This document shows positions 8,809 to 16,880 of a stretch of 20,219 nucleotides of DNA, one piece after another. Position numbers and translations under genes: made by a program. The stretch covers positions 1-20,219 of the forward strand of contig JAUCBJ010007062.1 in assembly GCA_032718475.1 (NCBI GenBank), written 5' to 3'. Under the pieces are notes generated by a model. The model saw nothing but the letters and a program-made list of their open reading frames with translations. It was not told where the DNA came from and did not search any database. The number at the start of each line of letters is the position of its first letter. Positions within the stretch are counted from its first letter, which is position 1. Source of the stretch: Nemertoderma westbladi. Its lineage: Eukaryota > Xenacoelomorpha > Nemertodermatida > Nemertodermatidae.

Positions 8809-10072
8809 CAGTCCCTATCTCATTCTGAATATTATTTCTCAAACTGGGTATCATTTCTCAAACCTTTTACTAATGATAGTCAACGGAGAATTTCAGTAGG
8901 TAAGACTGGGGTAAGAGTTGAGAAATCAGAAAGATGCAGCCAGCTCAATCTAACTCAAACTAGAGTCTGGCGCCATGGTTTGAGTTAGGTTGACTTCCAA
9001 CTGTGTCATACTCAGCATTACTCTTCCTGTACGGGATGGATAATTACTCTGGTTGAGTGAGGCACCACATGGGGAAGGGGCCTCTGTCTGTTGCTTGGGC
9101 TCTTGAGTTAATGGGTTGAATTACATAAGCTGGGCAGGCCGGCTTGCATGTGTCTCATAAAAGACATGTCAATCACGCAGTTCCTTTGTGGGCTTTACTA
9201 CTGTAAATGTATGTTGTTAACTAAACCACACTGGCTCGGTCTGTTTGTAGAGAAAGTTTTAATTCTGGGAATATTGTTGTGGGAAATTGGTGCTCTGTTG
9301 TCTGTCTGTTTGATGTCAATTGGTGCCTTACAAGACATATCAGTTTAAAAGTCTAATGGTTAAATGAGAATTATTAGTGCATAGGGGACCTCGCAACACC
9401 CCCCCCCCCCCCCCCCCCCTCCCATAAATATGGCCCTGTCTATAATTACAGAGGTTTCCTCTGGCCCCTTTTCCCGGTATACCCACCCCACACCCGGATG
9501 TATTGCGAATAATTGTGTTGACGATGTAATAGAGAATTAAACATTAGTAAAACATTAAAGTTAAACATTAGAAACATTAGCGAAATATACGCGACATTAA
9601 ACTAAATTTATAAAATTGGTTGGTTATATTATATGGTTATATTTTAATGTAAAATAACGTTAATATGTTATGAGTCATACATACTTAATAAATGTAATAA
9701 AAATTAATAAATCTTCAGTTTAATAATTTTTTAGCATATAATTTTTTTATTCTGAAATTTAAAAATAAATTGAGTCACTGAGTCTGCAACTTAATTCTCA
9801 CTGTCTACTGGAGTTAATTACACACAAACAAATCAAGTTTAGGGAATGTTATAACAGCAGGAGACCATCAATCCCGTAGGCAGAGTATAACAGAAGCGAG
9901 TGGGCCATTAAACACAGACAGCTTGTTGTATGAATGCTACACAGTGCACAGTGGGTGGTTACGCGAGTTTGAGTTGGGTTTGAGTAAACCAGACAGGTTT
10001 GAGTTAGTAAGAGTGAGGTAAGAGAAAAGGTACCCAGTTTGAGAAACAGTATCTAGAATGAGATAGGGACTG
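8809..10072. mobile_element. Tc1/mariner-like inverted-repeat element, nested
   Basis: The ends are CAGTCCCTATCTCATTCT at 8809 and its exact reverse complement ending at 10072. Similarity continues inward for about 60 bp (TTTCTCAAACTGGGTA in both arms). TA dinucleotides flank both ends (8807-8808 and 10073-10074). The host 15-bp repeats are interrupted exactly here, and the sequence rejoined through a single TA gives a plausible empty site. TA duplication with CAGT termini is the signature of Tc1/mariner-type elements. The 1.26-kb length is close to an autonomous mariner, but no transposase is recognisable. The longest ORF (9148-9348, 66 aa) has no motif. CTCAAAC words repeat near both ends. 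A run of 21 C lies at 9399-9419. Confidence 0.8.
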
Positions 10073-10149
10073 TAGGGCCGAATTGTCCTAGGACCGAATT
10101 GTCCGGTTCCTGATAGCAACTTTTTAGTGCTTTTTTGATATTGATGAAT

Positions 10150-10159
10150 GTTCTAGAAC
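10150..10159. promoter_or_regulatory. GTTCTAGAAC palindrome, heat-shock-element-like
   Basis: In context GAATGTTCTAGAA: three alternating GAA/TTC blocks at 5-bp spacing. This is a match to the eukaryotic heat-shock factor site pattern. Function is inferred only. Confidence 0.35.
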
Positions 10160-10714
10160 ATTAGTAGAGATATTTGTTATGGTAGCTAGTGTTATTTACT
10201 TGCTAGAATTTTTTGAAATTTTAAAAATACTGTATTTTTTTATTTTTGTTATTGGTAAGTGTTCGAGAACATTATTATATATTATTTATTAAGGTGTAGC
10301 TAGTGTTTTTTTTACTAGCTAGCATTTCCTTGAAATTATAAAAACACTTGTGAAAACATTGATATTTCAGAATTAGGCCTAAACTGTTGCTGATTATATT
10401 AATTACCAACAATATTGATGATATTATAAAAGTCCCTGAATGAGATCCAGCTATTATCTAAGATAATAATTTAGGCTTGTTAACCAACCAACAACACATA
10501 CAGTATACTTACGCAATATATAAAAAAAAATCAGTTTTAAACATTTTAAATACATACTATTACTAGACTAGCTAGTAAATATTTCACAAGCTCAATAAAA
10601 CACCATAGCTACCATAACTAATAATGTTACCAAAAAAAAGTAAATTTTTTTTATTTTTAAAATAATACTAGCTAGTAAAAAAACACTAGCTATCATATAA
10701 TAATATATATTAAG

Positions 10715-10724
10715 GTTCTAGAAC
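10715..10724. promoter_or_regulatory. GTTCTAGAAC palindrome, heat-shock-element-like
   Basis: In context TTCTAGAACATTC: a perfect TTCnnGAAnnTTC triplet. It lies at the right end of the foldback and mirrors the copy at 10150. Confidence 0.35.
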
Positions 10725-10753
10725 ATTCACCATTATATAGTACCAATTAAATT

Positions 10754-11029
10754 TGGTCCCGGACAATTCGGTGCTGGACAATTCGGTCCCGGACAATTCG
10801 GTCCCGGACAATTCGGTCCCGGACAATTCGGTCCCGGACAATTCGGTCCCAGTAATATGCATGTTTTGGGACCGAATTGTCCTAGTCAGTATCCGGACAA
10901 TTCGGTCCCGGACAATTCGGTCCCGGACAATTCGGTCCCAAAACGCCAAATTAATGGGACCGAATTGTCCGGGACCGAATTGTCCGGGACCGAATTGTCC
11001 GGACCGAATTGTCCGGGACCGAATTGTCC
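10754..11029. repeat. 15-bp repeats in palindromic arrangement, right modules
   Basis: Six forward copies of GGACAATTCGGTCCC (10761-10850) are followed by a spacer and one inverted copy (10868-10882). Then come three forward copies (10895-10939), the spacer AAAACGCCAAATTAAT (10940-10955) and five inverted copies (10956-11029, one short by a base). The last spacer is a direct, not inverted, match to the spacer of the left module at 8747. The two ends of the element therefore carry the same palindromic module in the same orientation. Confidence 0.95.
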
Positions 11030-11036
11030 TGCTTCC

Positions 11037-11044
11037 ATGTGTGC
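11037..11044 (+). repeat. 8-bp target site duplication, right
   Basis: ATGTGTGC, the partner of 8643-8650. LINE sequence resumes directly after it with ATTGTACTTGACACAATG. Confidence 0.92.
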
Positions 11045-11904
11045 ATTGTACTTGACACAATGAACCCGGCGTAGCATTCTTGTGAATGTGCCATCAGTCC
11101 TCAGTTAGAGCCCAGCATGGAACTACTGGAACTACTGCTGCTCTAAATAATCGGACCTTAAGTTTCCGATTAATTCTCGGTGACTTCCAAATCCTGGAAA
11201 GCCTATTCAAGGCTGCCCATGCCTTTCCCTTACGTATTCGAAGGTCCTCACCTGACTTCCGGATCCATGATCCCAGGTAACAGAAGTCGTCCACATGCTA
11301 TGATATATGACACATGCATAGATCAATGAGATTCCCCGAAAAGAACCATAGAGTGTTGGTTGCCCTTCTTGGGAACTGGCACCAACTTATTTGTTTTCAT
11401 TTCTTGTGGGACTCTTGTTGATCGGTACATGTCTACTATGATGGGATAGATGAGCTTTAAACACTCAGGTATTTTAAAGACCTCAGGGGAAACACCTTCT
11501 ACTCCACTGGCACGATTGGTCTTAATGCTCTTTGCAGCAGCCTTCACTTCTGCAAAGGAGATATCGCCAATGGGAATATCTGGGAGTACAGACTCAGACA
11601 CTTTTACTTCTATAAAGTTATCAGGCAATACCCTGTCATTATTGAGGAGCTTTTCAAAGTGGGCTTTCCAACCATTGAGGCGATTGGCTGGTGATTCAGC
11701 CTTAACCTTGGTGGTTGGTTGGCTTTTCCGCCCAGTGAGCAGATTGATCGATTTCCATGCCTGGGATGATTGCCTGTTGTGGTCAGCATCATTGATGGCA
11801 TCAACCTGTTGGTTTATTAGCTCCTGTAGATTAACAGAGTACTGCCTGTTCAGGGACCTTGATGCAGCCTTAACTGCATTCTTGGCCGCTGTAGTCTGTT
11901 TATC
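11045..11904 (-). pseudogene. LINE copy 2, N-terminal RT region joined to thumb region
   Basis: Read on the minus strand from 11904, one frame (open to 11323) gives a linker with QAWKSINLLTGRK and GWKAHFEKLL. It then gives the RT entry motifs AAKSIKTNRASGVEGVSPEV and VPQEMKTNKLVPVPKKGN, typical of the fingers of LINE reverse transcriptases. A frame slip follows near 11345, where YRGISL-like sequence continues in the next frame. A deletion then removes the QGD and FADD blocks and rejoins at HVDDFCYLGSWI, which reads on to LRRVHCVKYNAH at 11045. Further small deletions lie near 11100-11125, where the LLYGSPCW and DTKSL codons of copy 1 are lost. The copy cannot make active enzyme. Confidence 0.8.
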
Positions 11905-12586
11905 TTAATTATTATTATATAAAATTACACTTTAATACGGGCAAGGTGTTGTATATTATACTGTAATAAGCCTTTGTTGTATGCCTAAGTAATGGGACTG
12001 TGTGGCAGACCTAAAAATGAAAGTTTTTATTATACATTACCGGTTGTATTCTCTGTACAGTTACTTTACTGCATTGCAGTACCGGTTGGCCTATTGGTAC
12101 AGTACCATTCTAGTTTGTTTATTTAAGTAGAACTACCAGTTGGTTAAAACGCAATTGATACAAACCAATAACAAACAACCTAACAGATAACTGAATACAT
12201 ACTATTATTAAGCTAATTGCTGGTTTATTAGTTTATTTTTATGTTACATTTACCGGAACCAAACCGCACCTAAAACTATCCGACTACAGGGACTATGTTG
12301 TAATGGTCTATATTCTGATACCACTATTCGACTAATTTTAATGTCGTTCCCATGGTACCCGATATTGGCAGGAGGGAGTAAAGGTAATGTTCAGTTAATC
12401 CGCATCATATCGGTAAGTAAATTATTAATTAAATAAAATTAAATAATAATAATTAATGTAATTAATTCATTTAAGTGTTATAATGATTATTACTTACTAT
12501 GGTACGTGGTACAGTACTGAATTAGACCCTAGGCCTAATTAATTAATTTAACGTGTTTTAATAAAAGAGGTCTATTAATTAATTAC
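11905..12586. other. AT-rich intergenic or intronic stretch
   Basis: No ORF or RNA gene is seen. The stretch is rich in AATTAATTAA words. If the WD40 exon at 12587-13433 is real, this is the start of its downstream intron. The donor reads ACAG^GTAATT on the minus strand at 12587/12586. No further WD40 exon is recognisable in the window. Confidence 0.45.
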
Positions 12587-13433
12587 CTGTAATAATATGC
12601 CGGTCATCTTTACAGAAATCGACAGCACCGATGCGGCTCCCCGTTCCTTCAATCCGGTTGATAACCTCCCCAGTTACAGAATTTAGAATATAAATCAACC
12701 CGTTCACCCCAACAGCAGCGATTCTGGATCCGTTCGGACTCAATACGATCCCCCGGACCTCAGGAGTTGCTTCCTGTCTCCACAAGGTCTCCCCTGTACC
12801 AACACCGAAGCGATGGATCCCTCCTCCCTCATCTACCGACACCACTGACTCCCCATCCGGACCCCAACCCAGTCTGTAGACCCACCCACTGTGCCCCCGG
12901 TACTGGTACAACATCTCCCGGGTTCCGGTCACCCAAACTTTTACTGTTCTATCATCCGAACAGCTGGCCAACCGGGACCCGTTCGAGTCGAACCGAATAC
13001 AGAGAACCCTCCCAGAATGCCCCACCCAGTTCGTTACCTTATATTTCCTCCCAGTTATTGATATAATAGAAATCCCCCCGTCGGACCCACAAGTTGCAAT
13101 GACGTCCCGGTTGGAGGGATTTATATCTATTCCCCACCTCCTTTCATACTCCCCCCCACCAACCACTAACTCCTCCCCGGTACCTCCACTACGACCCTCC
13201 AACCGGTCGCTTCCCGCTCCCAGACAGTCACCGACCCCACCCCGGCTCCCGAGGCAACGCGGTTCCCGTCCGTAGAAACCGCGACTCTCCAGTAACGGGT
13301 AGAACCTCCGGATCCCGGTAGATCTTCCTTTTCATAGAGAGTTGTTGAGTTTATGATACAGGCGAGGTTGTCGAGACACAAAGACAACCTCCTCGGTACC
13401 CGGGATCATTTTGAGTTCCCCGATCGGCGCCAT
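12587..13433 (-). CDS. WD40-repeat protein, 5' coding exon with two frame breaks
   Basis: The minus strand encodes WD40 beta-propeller blades, which usually act as a protein-interaction scaffold. Clear blades contain GIDINPSNRDVIATCGSDGG, GHSGRVLCIRFDSNG then LASCSDDRTVKVW (a canonical SDD-x-VKVW ending), YRGHSGWVYRLGWGPDG and GIVLSPNGSRIAA. ATG at 13433 gives MAPIGELKMIPGTEEVVFVS. The frame then slips near 13370 to DNLACIINSTTLYEKEDL. It slips again near 13180 (VEVPG to EELVVGGG), where one extra G in the run CCGGGGAGG would restore it. The exon ends at a canonical donor (CAG^GTAAT) with phase 1, so the protein should continue in exons not found here. A TTTTATCTTTTAG acceptor-like tract lies just upstream of the ATG (13454). 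It is GC-rich against AT-rich flanks. It is either a decaying gene or a live gene with two sequence errors. Confidence 0.7.
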
Positions 13434-13640
13434 TGTTAGGGGGATTATTGAATCTAAAAGATAAAATAAAGTAAATTGCCGCTAAATTGCTAAAGTACTA
13501 ATAAGTATTACAGCGCTAGTAATTGTTATTAGATAGTCAGCGTAGCCAGTAATTATTTACTAGCTGTTTTTATTTATTCGGTTTGTATAAACGATCAATA
13601 TAATATTTAATTTATTTTTAATGTTCCAGTAAAACAAAGT

Positions 13641-13650
13641 GTTCTAGAAC
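13641..13650. promoter_or_regulatory. GTTCTAGAAC palindrome, heat-shock-element-like
   Basis: Followed by CTTAATTG, as in the right arm of the foldback at 10730. It could be a remnant of the same repeat family, or a protein-binding site. Confidence 0.3.
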
Positions 13651-13736
13651 CTTAATTGATAACCAACTTGTTCTAGGAGATTAAAAAGTAGCGACAACTA
13701 GTTAGTTTAAATAATTTATGTTTTTTTAAATAAAAT

Positions 13737-13767
13737 GTTCTAGAACAAAATAAATATGTTCTAGAAC
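13737..13767. promoter_or_regulatory. Two GTTCTAGAAC palindromes 21 bp apart
   Basis: Perfect copies at 13737-13746 and 13758-13767, start to start 21 bp, or about two helical turns. The pair lies about 150 bp upstream of the 30-bp minisatellite and about 300 bp from the ATG of the WD40 exon, which is transcribed away from it. A regulatory role is inferred. Confidence 0.35.
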
Positions 13768-13885
13768 ATGAATATTGAACATCCAGTATTTGTGCTACAT
13801 ACCGTAGTTAGTATAAGGTTTGGTATTTAATAAATATACGGAAGAAAACCTTTTCAAACTAAAATTTATTTAGTTTATTTTGCAG

Positions 13886-15811
13886 GAAAAACAAACCGAC
13901 ATAAAAAGGTTCCGCTGCGCTACAGTCGGCTCCGCGGACCTCCGCCGCGCTACACTCGGCTCCGCGGACCTCCGCCGCGCTACAGTCGGCCCCGCGGACC
14001 TCCGCTACGCTACAGTCGGCTCCGCGGACCTCCGCCGCGCTACACTCGGCTCCGCGGACCTCCGCCGCGCTACAGTCGGCTCCGCGGACCTCCGCTACGC
14101 TACAGTCGGCTCCGCGGACCTCCGCCGCGCTACAGTCGGCTCCGCAGACCTCCGCCGCGCTACAGTCGGCTCCGCGGACCTCCGCCGCGCTACAGTCGGC
14201 TCCGCGGACCTCCGCCGCGCTACAGTCGGCTCCGCGGACCTCCGCCGCGCTACAGTCGGCTCCGCGGACCTCCGCCGCGCTACAGTCGGCTCCGCGGACC
14301 TCCGCCTCGCTACAGTCGGCTCCGCGGACCTCCGCCTCGCTACAGTCGGCTCCGCGGACCTCTGCCGCGCTACAGTCGGCTCCGCGGACCTCCGCCGCGC
14401 TACAGTCGGCTCCGCGGACCTCCGCCGCGCTACAGTCGTCTCCGCGGACCTCCGCCGGGTTACAGTCGGCTCCGCGGACCTCCGCCGCGCTACAGTCGGC
14501 TCCGCGGACCTCCGCCGCGCTACAGTCGTCTCCGCGGACCTCCGCCGGGTTACAGTCGGCTCCGCAGACCTCCGCCGCGCTACAGTCGGCTCCGCAGACC
14601 TCCGCCACGCTACAGTCGGCTCCGCGGACCTCCGCTGCGCTACAGTCGGCTCCGCGGACCTCCGCCACGCTACAGTCGGCTCCGCGGACCTCCGCCGCGC
14701 TACAGTCGGCTCCGCGGACCTCCGCCGCGCTACAGTCGGCTCCACGGACCTCCACCGCGCTACAGTCGGCTCCGCGGACCTCCGCCACGCTACAGTCGGC
14801 TCCGCGGACCTCCGCCGCGCTACAGTCGGCTCCGCGGACCTCCGCCGCGCTACAGTCGGCTCCGCGGACCTCCGCTACGCTACAGTCGGCTCCGCGGACC
14901 TCCGCCGCGCTACAGTCGGCTCGGCGGACCTCCGCCGCGCTACAGTCGGCTCCACGGACCTCCGCCACGCTACAGTCGGCTCCGCGGACCTCCGCCGCGC
15001 TACAGTCGGCTCCGCGGACCTCCGCCGCGCTACAGTCGGCTCCGCGGACCTCCGCCGCGCTACAGTCGGCTCCGCGGACCTCCGCCGCGCTACAGTCGGC
15101 TCCGCGGACCTCCGCCGCGCTACAGTCGGCTCCGCGGACCTCCGCCGCGCTACAGTCGGCTCCGCGGACCTCCGCCGCGCTACAGTCGGCTCCGCGGACC
15201 TCCGCCGCGCTACAGTCGGCTCCGCGGACCTCCGCCGCGCTACAGTCGGCTCCGCGGACCTCCGCCTCGCTACAGTCGGCTCCGCGGACCTCCGCCGCGC
15301 TACAGTCGGCTCCGCGGACCTCCGCCGCGCTACAGTCGGCTCCGCGGACCTCCGCCGCGCTACAGTCGGCTCCGCGGACCTCCGCCTCGCTACAGTCGGC
15401 TCCGCGGACCTCCGCCGCGCTACAGTCGGCTCCGCGGACCTCCGCTGCGCTACAGTCGGCTCCGCGGACCTCCGCCGCGCTACAGTCGGCTCCGCGGACC
15501 TCCGCCGCGCTACAGTCGGCTCCGCGGACCTCCGCCGCGCTACAGTCGGCTCCGCGGAACTCCGCTACGCTACAGTCGGCTCCGCGGACCTCCGCCGCGC
15601 TACAGTCGGCTCCGCGGACCTCCGCCGCGCTACAGTCGGCTCCGCGGACCTCCGCCGCGCTACAGTCGGCTCCGCGGACCTCTGCTATGCTACAGTCGGC
15701 TCCGCGGACCTCCGCCGCGCTCCACTCCAGCCCTCTCTCTTGCGGGATTGTATTTATCGGGCGGGATTCCCCGCACCTCCCGACTTTATGTGGGATTGTT
15801 TTACTTGTTAG
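13886..15811 (+). CDS. Possible exon encoding a pentapeptide-like decapeptide repeat
   Basis: The plus-strand frame reads ADLRRATVGS about 60 times with no stop. As ADLRR plus ATVGS it resembles two pentapeptide repeats (A-D/N-L-x-x), a family that folds into a right-handed beta-helix. Leu at the central position is kept, and the most variable residue is the fifth (R, Y, L, H or C). A TTTATTTTGCAG acceptor-like site precedes the repeat at 13885. After the repeat the frame continues 30 codons to a TAG at 15809-15811. Against coding: no start codon or unique domain is seen, other frames are open too, nearly all substitutions are amino-acid changing, and CpG decay in this frame can hardly create stops. 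More likely a minisatellite than a gene. Confidence 0.2.
   Translation, partial: EKQTDIKRFRCATVGSADLRRATLGSADLRRATVGPADLRYATVGSADLRRATLGSADLRRATVGSADLRYATVGSADLRRATVGSADLRRATVGSADLRRATVGSADLRRATVGSADLRRATVGSADLRRATVGSADLRLATVGSADLRLATVGSADLCRATVGSADLRRATVGSADLRRATVVSADLRRVTVGSADLRRATVGSADLRRATVVSADLRRVTVGSADLRRATVGSADLRHATVGSADLRCATVGSADLRHATVGSADLRRATVGSADLRRATVGSTDLHRATVGSADLRHATVGSADLRRATVGSADLRRATVGSADLRYATVGSADLRRATVGSADLRRATVGSTDLRHATVGSADLRRATVGSADLRRATVGSADLRRATVGSADLRRATVGSADLRRATVGSADLRRATVGSADLRRATVGSADLRRATVGSADLRRATVGSADLRLATVGSADLRRATVGSADLRRATVGSADLRRATVGSADLRLATVGSADLRRATVGSADLRCATVGSADLRRATVGSADLRRATVGSADLRRATVGSAELRYATVGSADLRRATVGSADLRRATVGSADLRRATVGSADLCYATVGSADLRRAPLQPSLLRDCIYRAGFPAPPDFMWDCFTC
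13910..15722 (+). repeat. 30-bp GC-rich minisatellite, 60 full units
   Basis: The unit is TACAGTCGGCTCCGCGGACC then TCCGCCGCGC. From 13921 to 15720 exactly 60 units run without a single insertion or deletion. Differences are substitutions, mainly at CpG positions: CCGCCGCGC becomes CCGCTGCGC, CCGCCACGC or CCGCTACGC, and TCCGCGGA becomes TCCGCAGA or TCCACGGA. This is the pattern expected from 5-methylcytosine deamination. Each unit contains the palindrome TCCGCGGA. A paired GTCGTC...CCGGGT variant occurs at 14431 and 14521, showing a three-unit (90-bp) duplication. Several frames on both strands are open because 30 is a multiple of three. Confidence 0.97.
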
Positions 15812-16880
15812 TTTAAGGTTTATTGTTTGTGGTCGACTGGCTTGGGTTACATTGATGGTTTCTTGAATGTCAGATTGTCTATTTACCGGTTCTACTTCGC
15901 CCTGTCGACACCCCCTGTCATTTTTTAACCATTAATTTGTTGGTGAATGTTCTAGAACATTAGTAGGTATTTTTTCAAGGTAGGGTAGATAGTATAAATA
16001 TTATGAAAATACAAAATATATTTAATTCTAAAATTATTATTTTTTTGCTCGAATATACCCCAAAATCGGGAGAAAAAGTTTCACTTTTTTTCCCTAGGGA
16101 AAAAAGTAAAATAAAATATTTTTGTTTGAATTTCTTAAATTTTATTACATGCGTTGAAAGAGAATCGAAGTAGAAAAGGTTTGCAAGTAATTTGAGCCGA
16201 AATCCATTCAAACCCTCAAAAGTTATTGCAACTTCAGTGTCTGAAAGACGAACTCCAAAACGGAACTCCATATCCAATATTGGTTTATGTAGTTAAGCGG
16301 CTCTCTAGTTACGTATTAAATATTCCAGAACACTAAATTATTTAACATTGAGTTAAGGCAGCCATCAGGAGTTGGAGAGTTCAATAATTACAATAGCAGT
16401 AACTATGGAAGCAATATGGTAAAATACTGCAGTTCAATTTATTTTGTAACACAACTGTACTGTAGTATATCGCTATGTTTTATTAAAGAATTGAACAACA
16501 AAAAAGTTTAAGAATATAATTACGTATTACATGGGAAAAAAGTGGAACATTTTCTTTTCAATATTCTCTCGACCCTTTATTAACCTCGCTGACGATTGTA
16601 TCGTTCTTAACTTTACATAATAATATTAAGAGTAAAAAGAACGCCAGTGTGTAGATTGTAATAAAGTAATATTGGTAAAGCATACCGGTACTGCAGCTGT
16701 ATACTGCAGTACTGTTATGGCTGTATAGGGCACAACTGCACAATGCAGCAAAGTTTGAATGTACCAGAGTCAGTACCCTATATATGTATTCTCGCAGCTA
16801 CACGTAGATTGTTATAGTAGCTACGCGTAGGTTATCTCATATAAAATAACAACCCAGCACCACCCAGGTAACACAGAAAC
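15812..16880. other. Spacer with short ORF and hairpin, no supported gene
   Basis: A GC-moderate tail follows the minisatellite, then AT-rich DNA. A minus-strand ORF (ATG at 16271, stop at 15975, about 98 residues, starting MEFRFGVRLSDTEVA) has a plausible first third but turns low-complexity and Phe/Ile/Lys-rich. I do not recognise it. GTACTGCAG at 16688-16696 pairs with CTGCAGTAC at 16704-16712, a 9-bp stem with a 7-base loop. Two near copies of AGCTACACGTAG lie near 16797 and 16823. Confidence 0.45.
15949..15958. promoter_or_regulatory. GTTCTAGAAC palindrome, heat-shock-element-like
   Basis: The context TGAATGTTCTAGAACATTAG is identical over 20 bases to the left end of the foldback at 10145. 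GAAnnTTCnnGAA spacing is present. This looks like another copy, or solo end, of the same repeat family. Confidence 0.35.

Larger units (their letters stand above)
10145..10730. repeat. AT-rich imperfect foldback carrying GTTCTAGAAC termini
   Basis: The left arm begins TGAATGTTCTAGAACATTAG and goes on to GTAGCTAGTGTTATTTACTTGCTAG. The reverse complement of the right arm begins TGAATGTTCTAGAACCTTAA and goes on to ATAGCTAGTGTTTTTTTACTAGCTAG. Inner, weaker copies lie at about 10256-10330 (GTTCGAGAAC, then TAGCTAGTG) and 10560-10620. There are no ORFs. It forms the interior of the 8-bp-TSD element and could be a nested MITE. Confidence 0.65.
8651..11036. mobile_element. Non-autonomous DNA transposon with 8-bp TSD, unclassified
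   Basis: This is a 2386-bp insertion in LINE copy 2. The left end is GGATGTAGGACAATTCGGTC and the right end, reverse-complemented, is GGAAGCAGGACAATTCGGTC. Over 22 bases the two termini differ at two positions. The termini run straight into 15-bp tandem repeats. Removing the nested 8809-10072 element leaves about 1.1 kb with no coding capacity. The remainder is palindromic repeat modules at both ends and an AT-rich foldback interior (10145-10730). An 8-bp duplication is typical of hAT and also of P and Merlin-like elements. The GGA terminus is not the usual hAT CAG/TAG start, so I leave the superfamily open. Confidence 0.88.
8303..11904 (-). mobile_element. LINE copy 2 (minus strand), internally deleted and interrupted
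   Basis: This is the same LINE family as 181-1227, read right to left. It runs from about 11904 (upstream of the RT fingers) to a 3' end at about 8303 with the tail GATCCTAGTAGTA. Two events have broken it. First, the RT core between the KKGN region and HVDDFCYLG is missing: the join is near 11300-11320, where sequence like RGISLI passes straight into AGCATGTGGACGACTTCTG. Second, a 2386-bp DNA element is inserted at 8651-11036 with an 8-bp duplication. The left limit is taken from the shared tail and the right limit from the end of coding similarity. Confidence 0.85.
13434..13909. other. AT-rich spacer with clustered GTTCTAGAAC palindromes
   Basis: No ORF is seen. It holds three perfect GTTCTAGAAC palindromes and the partial words GTTCTAGGAG (13670) and GTTCCAG (13623). 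An acceptor-like tract TTTATTTTGCAG ends at 13885, just before the minisatellite. Confidence 0.5.

Noticed and set aside
9148-9348. 66-codon ORF within the Tc1/mariner-like element
   Set aside because: Hydrophobic and Cys-rich by chance, with no transposase residues and no context.
9399-9419. Run of 21 C
   Set aside because: A homopolymer whose length may be inaccurate. No function inferred.
8658-11063. ORFs encoding GPNCP, DNSVP, TELSG and QFGPG repeats
   Set aside because: They are readings of the 15-bp repeat in several frames on both strands and stop at its edges.
11450-11908. 152-codon plus-strand ORF
   Set aside because: It is antisense to the reverse transcriptase region of LINE copy 2, which explains its openness.
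12767-13066. Plus-strand Pro/Ser-rich ORF
   Set aside because: It is the shadow of the WD40 coding strand.
13859-14968. Minus-strand repeat ORFs over the 30-bp minisatellite
   Set aside because: They are a by-product of a stop-free unit whose length is a multiple of three. No start, splice or domain support.
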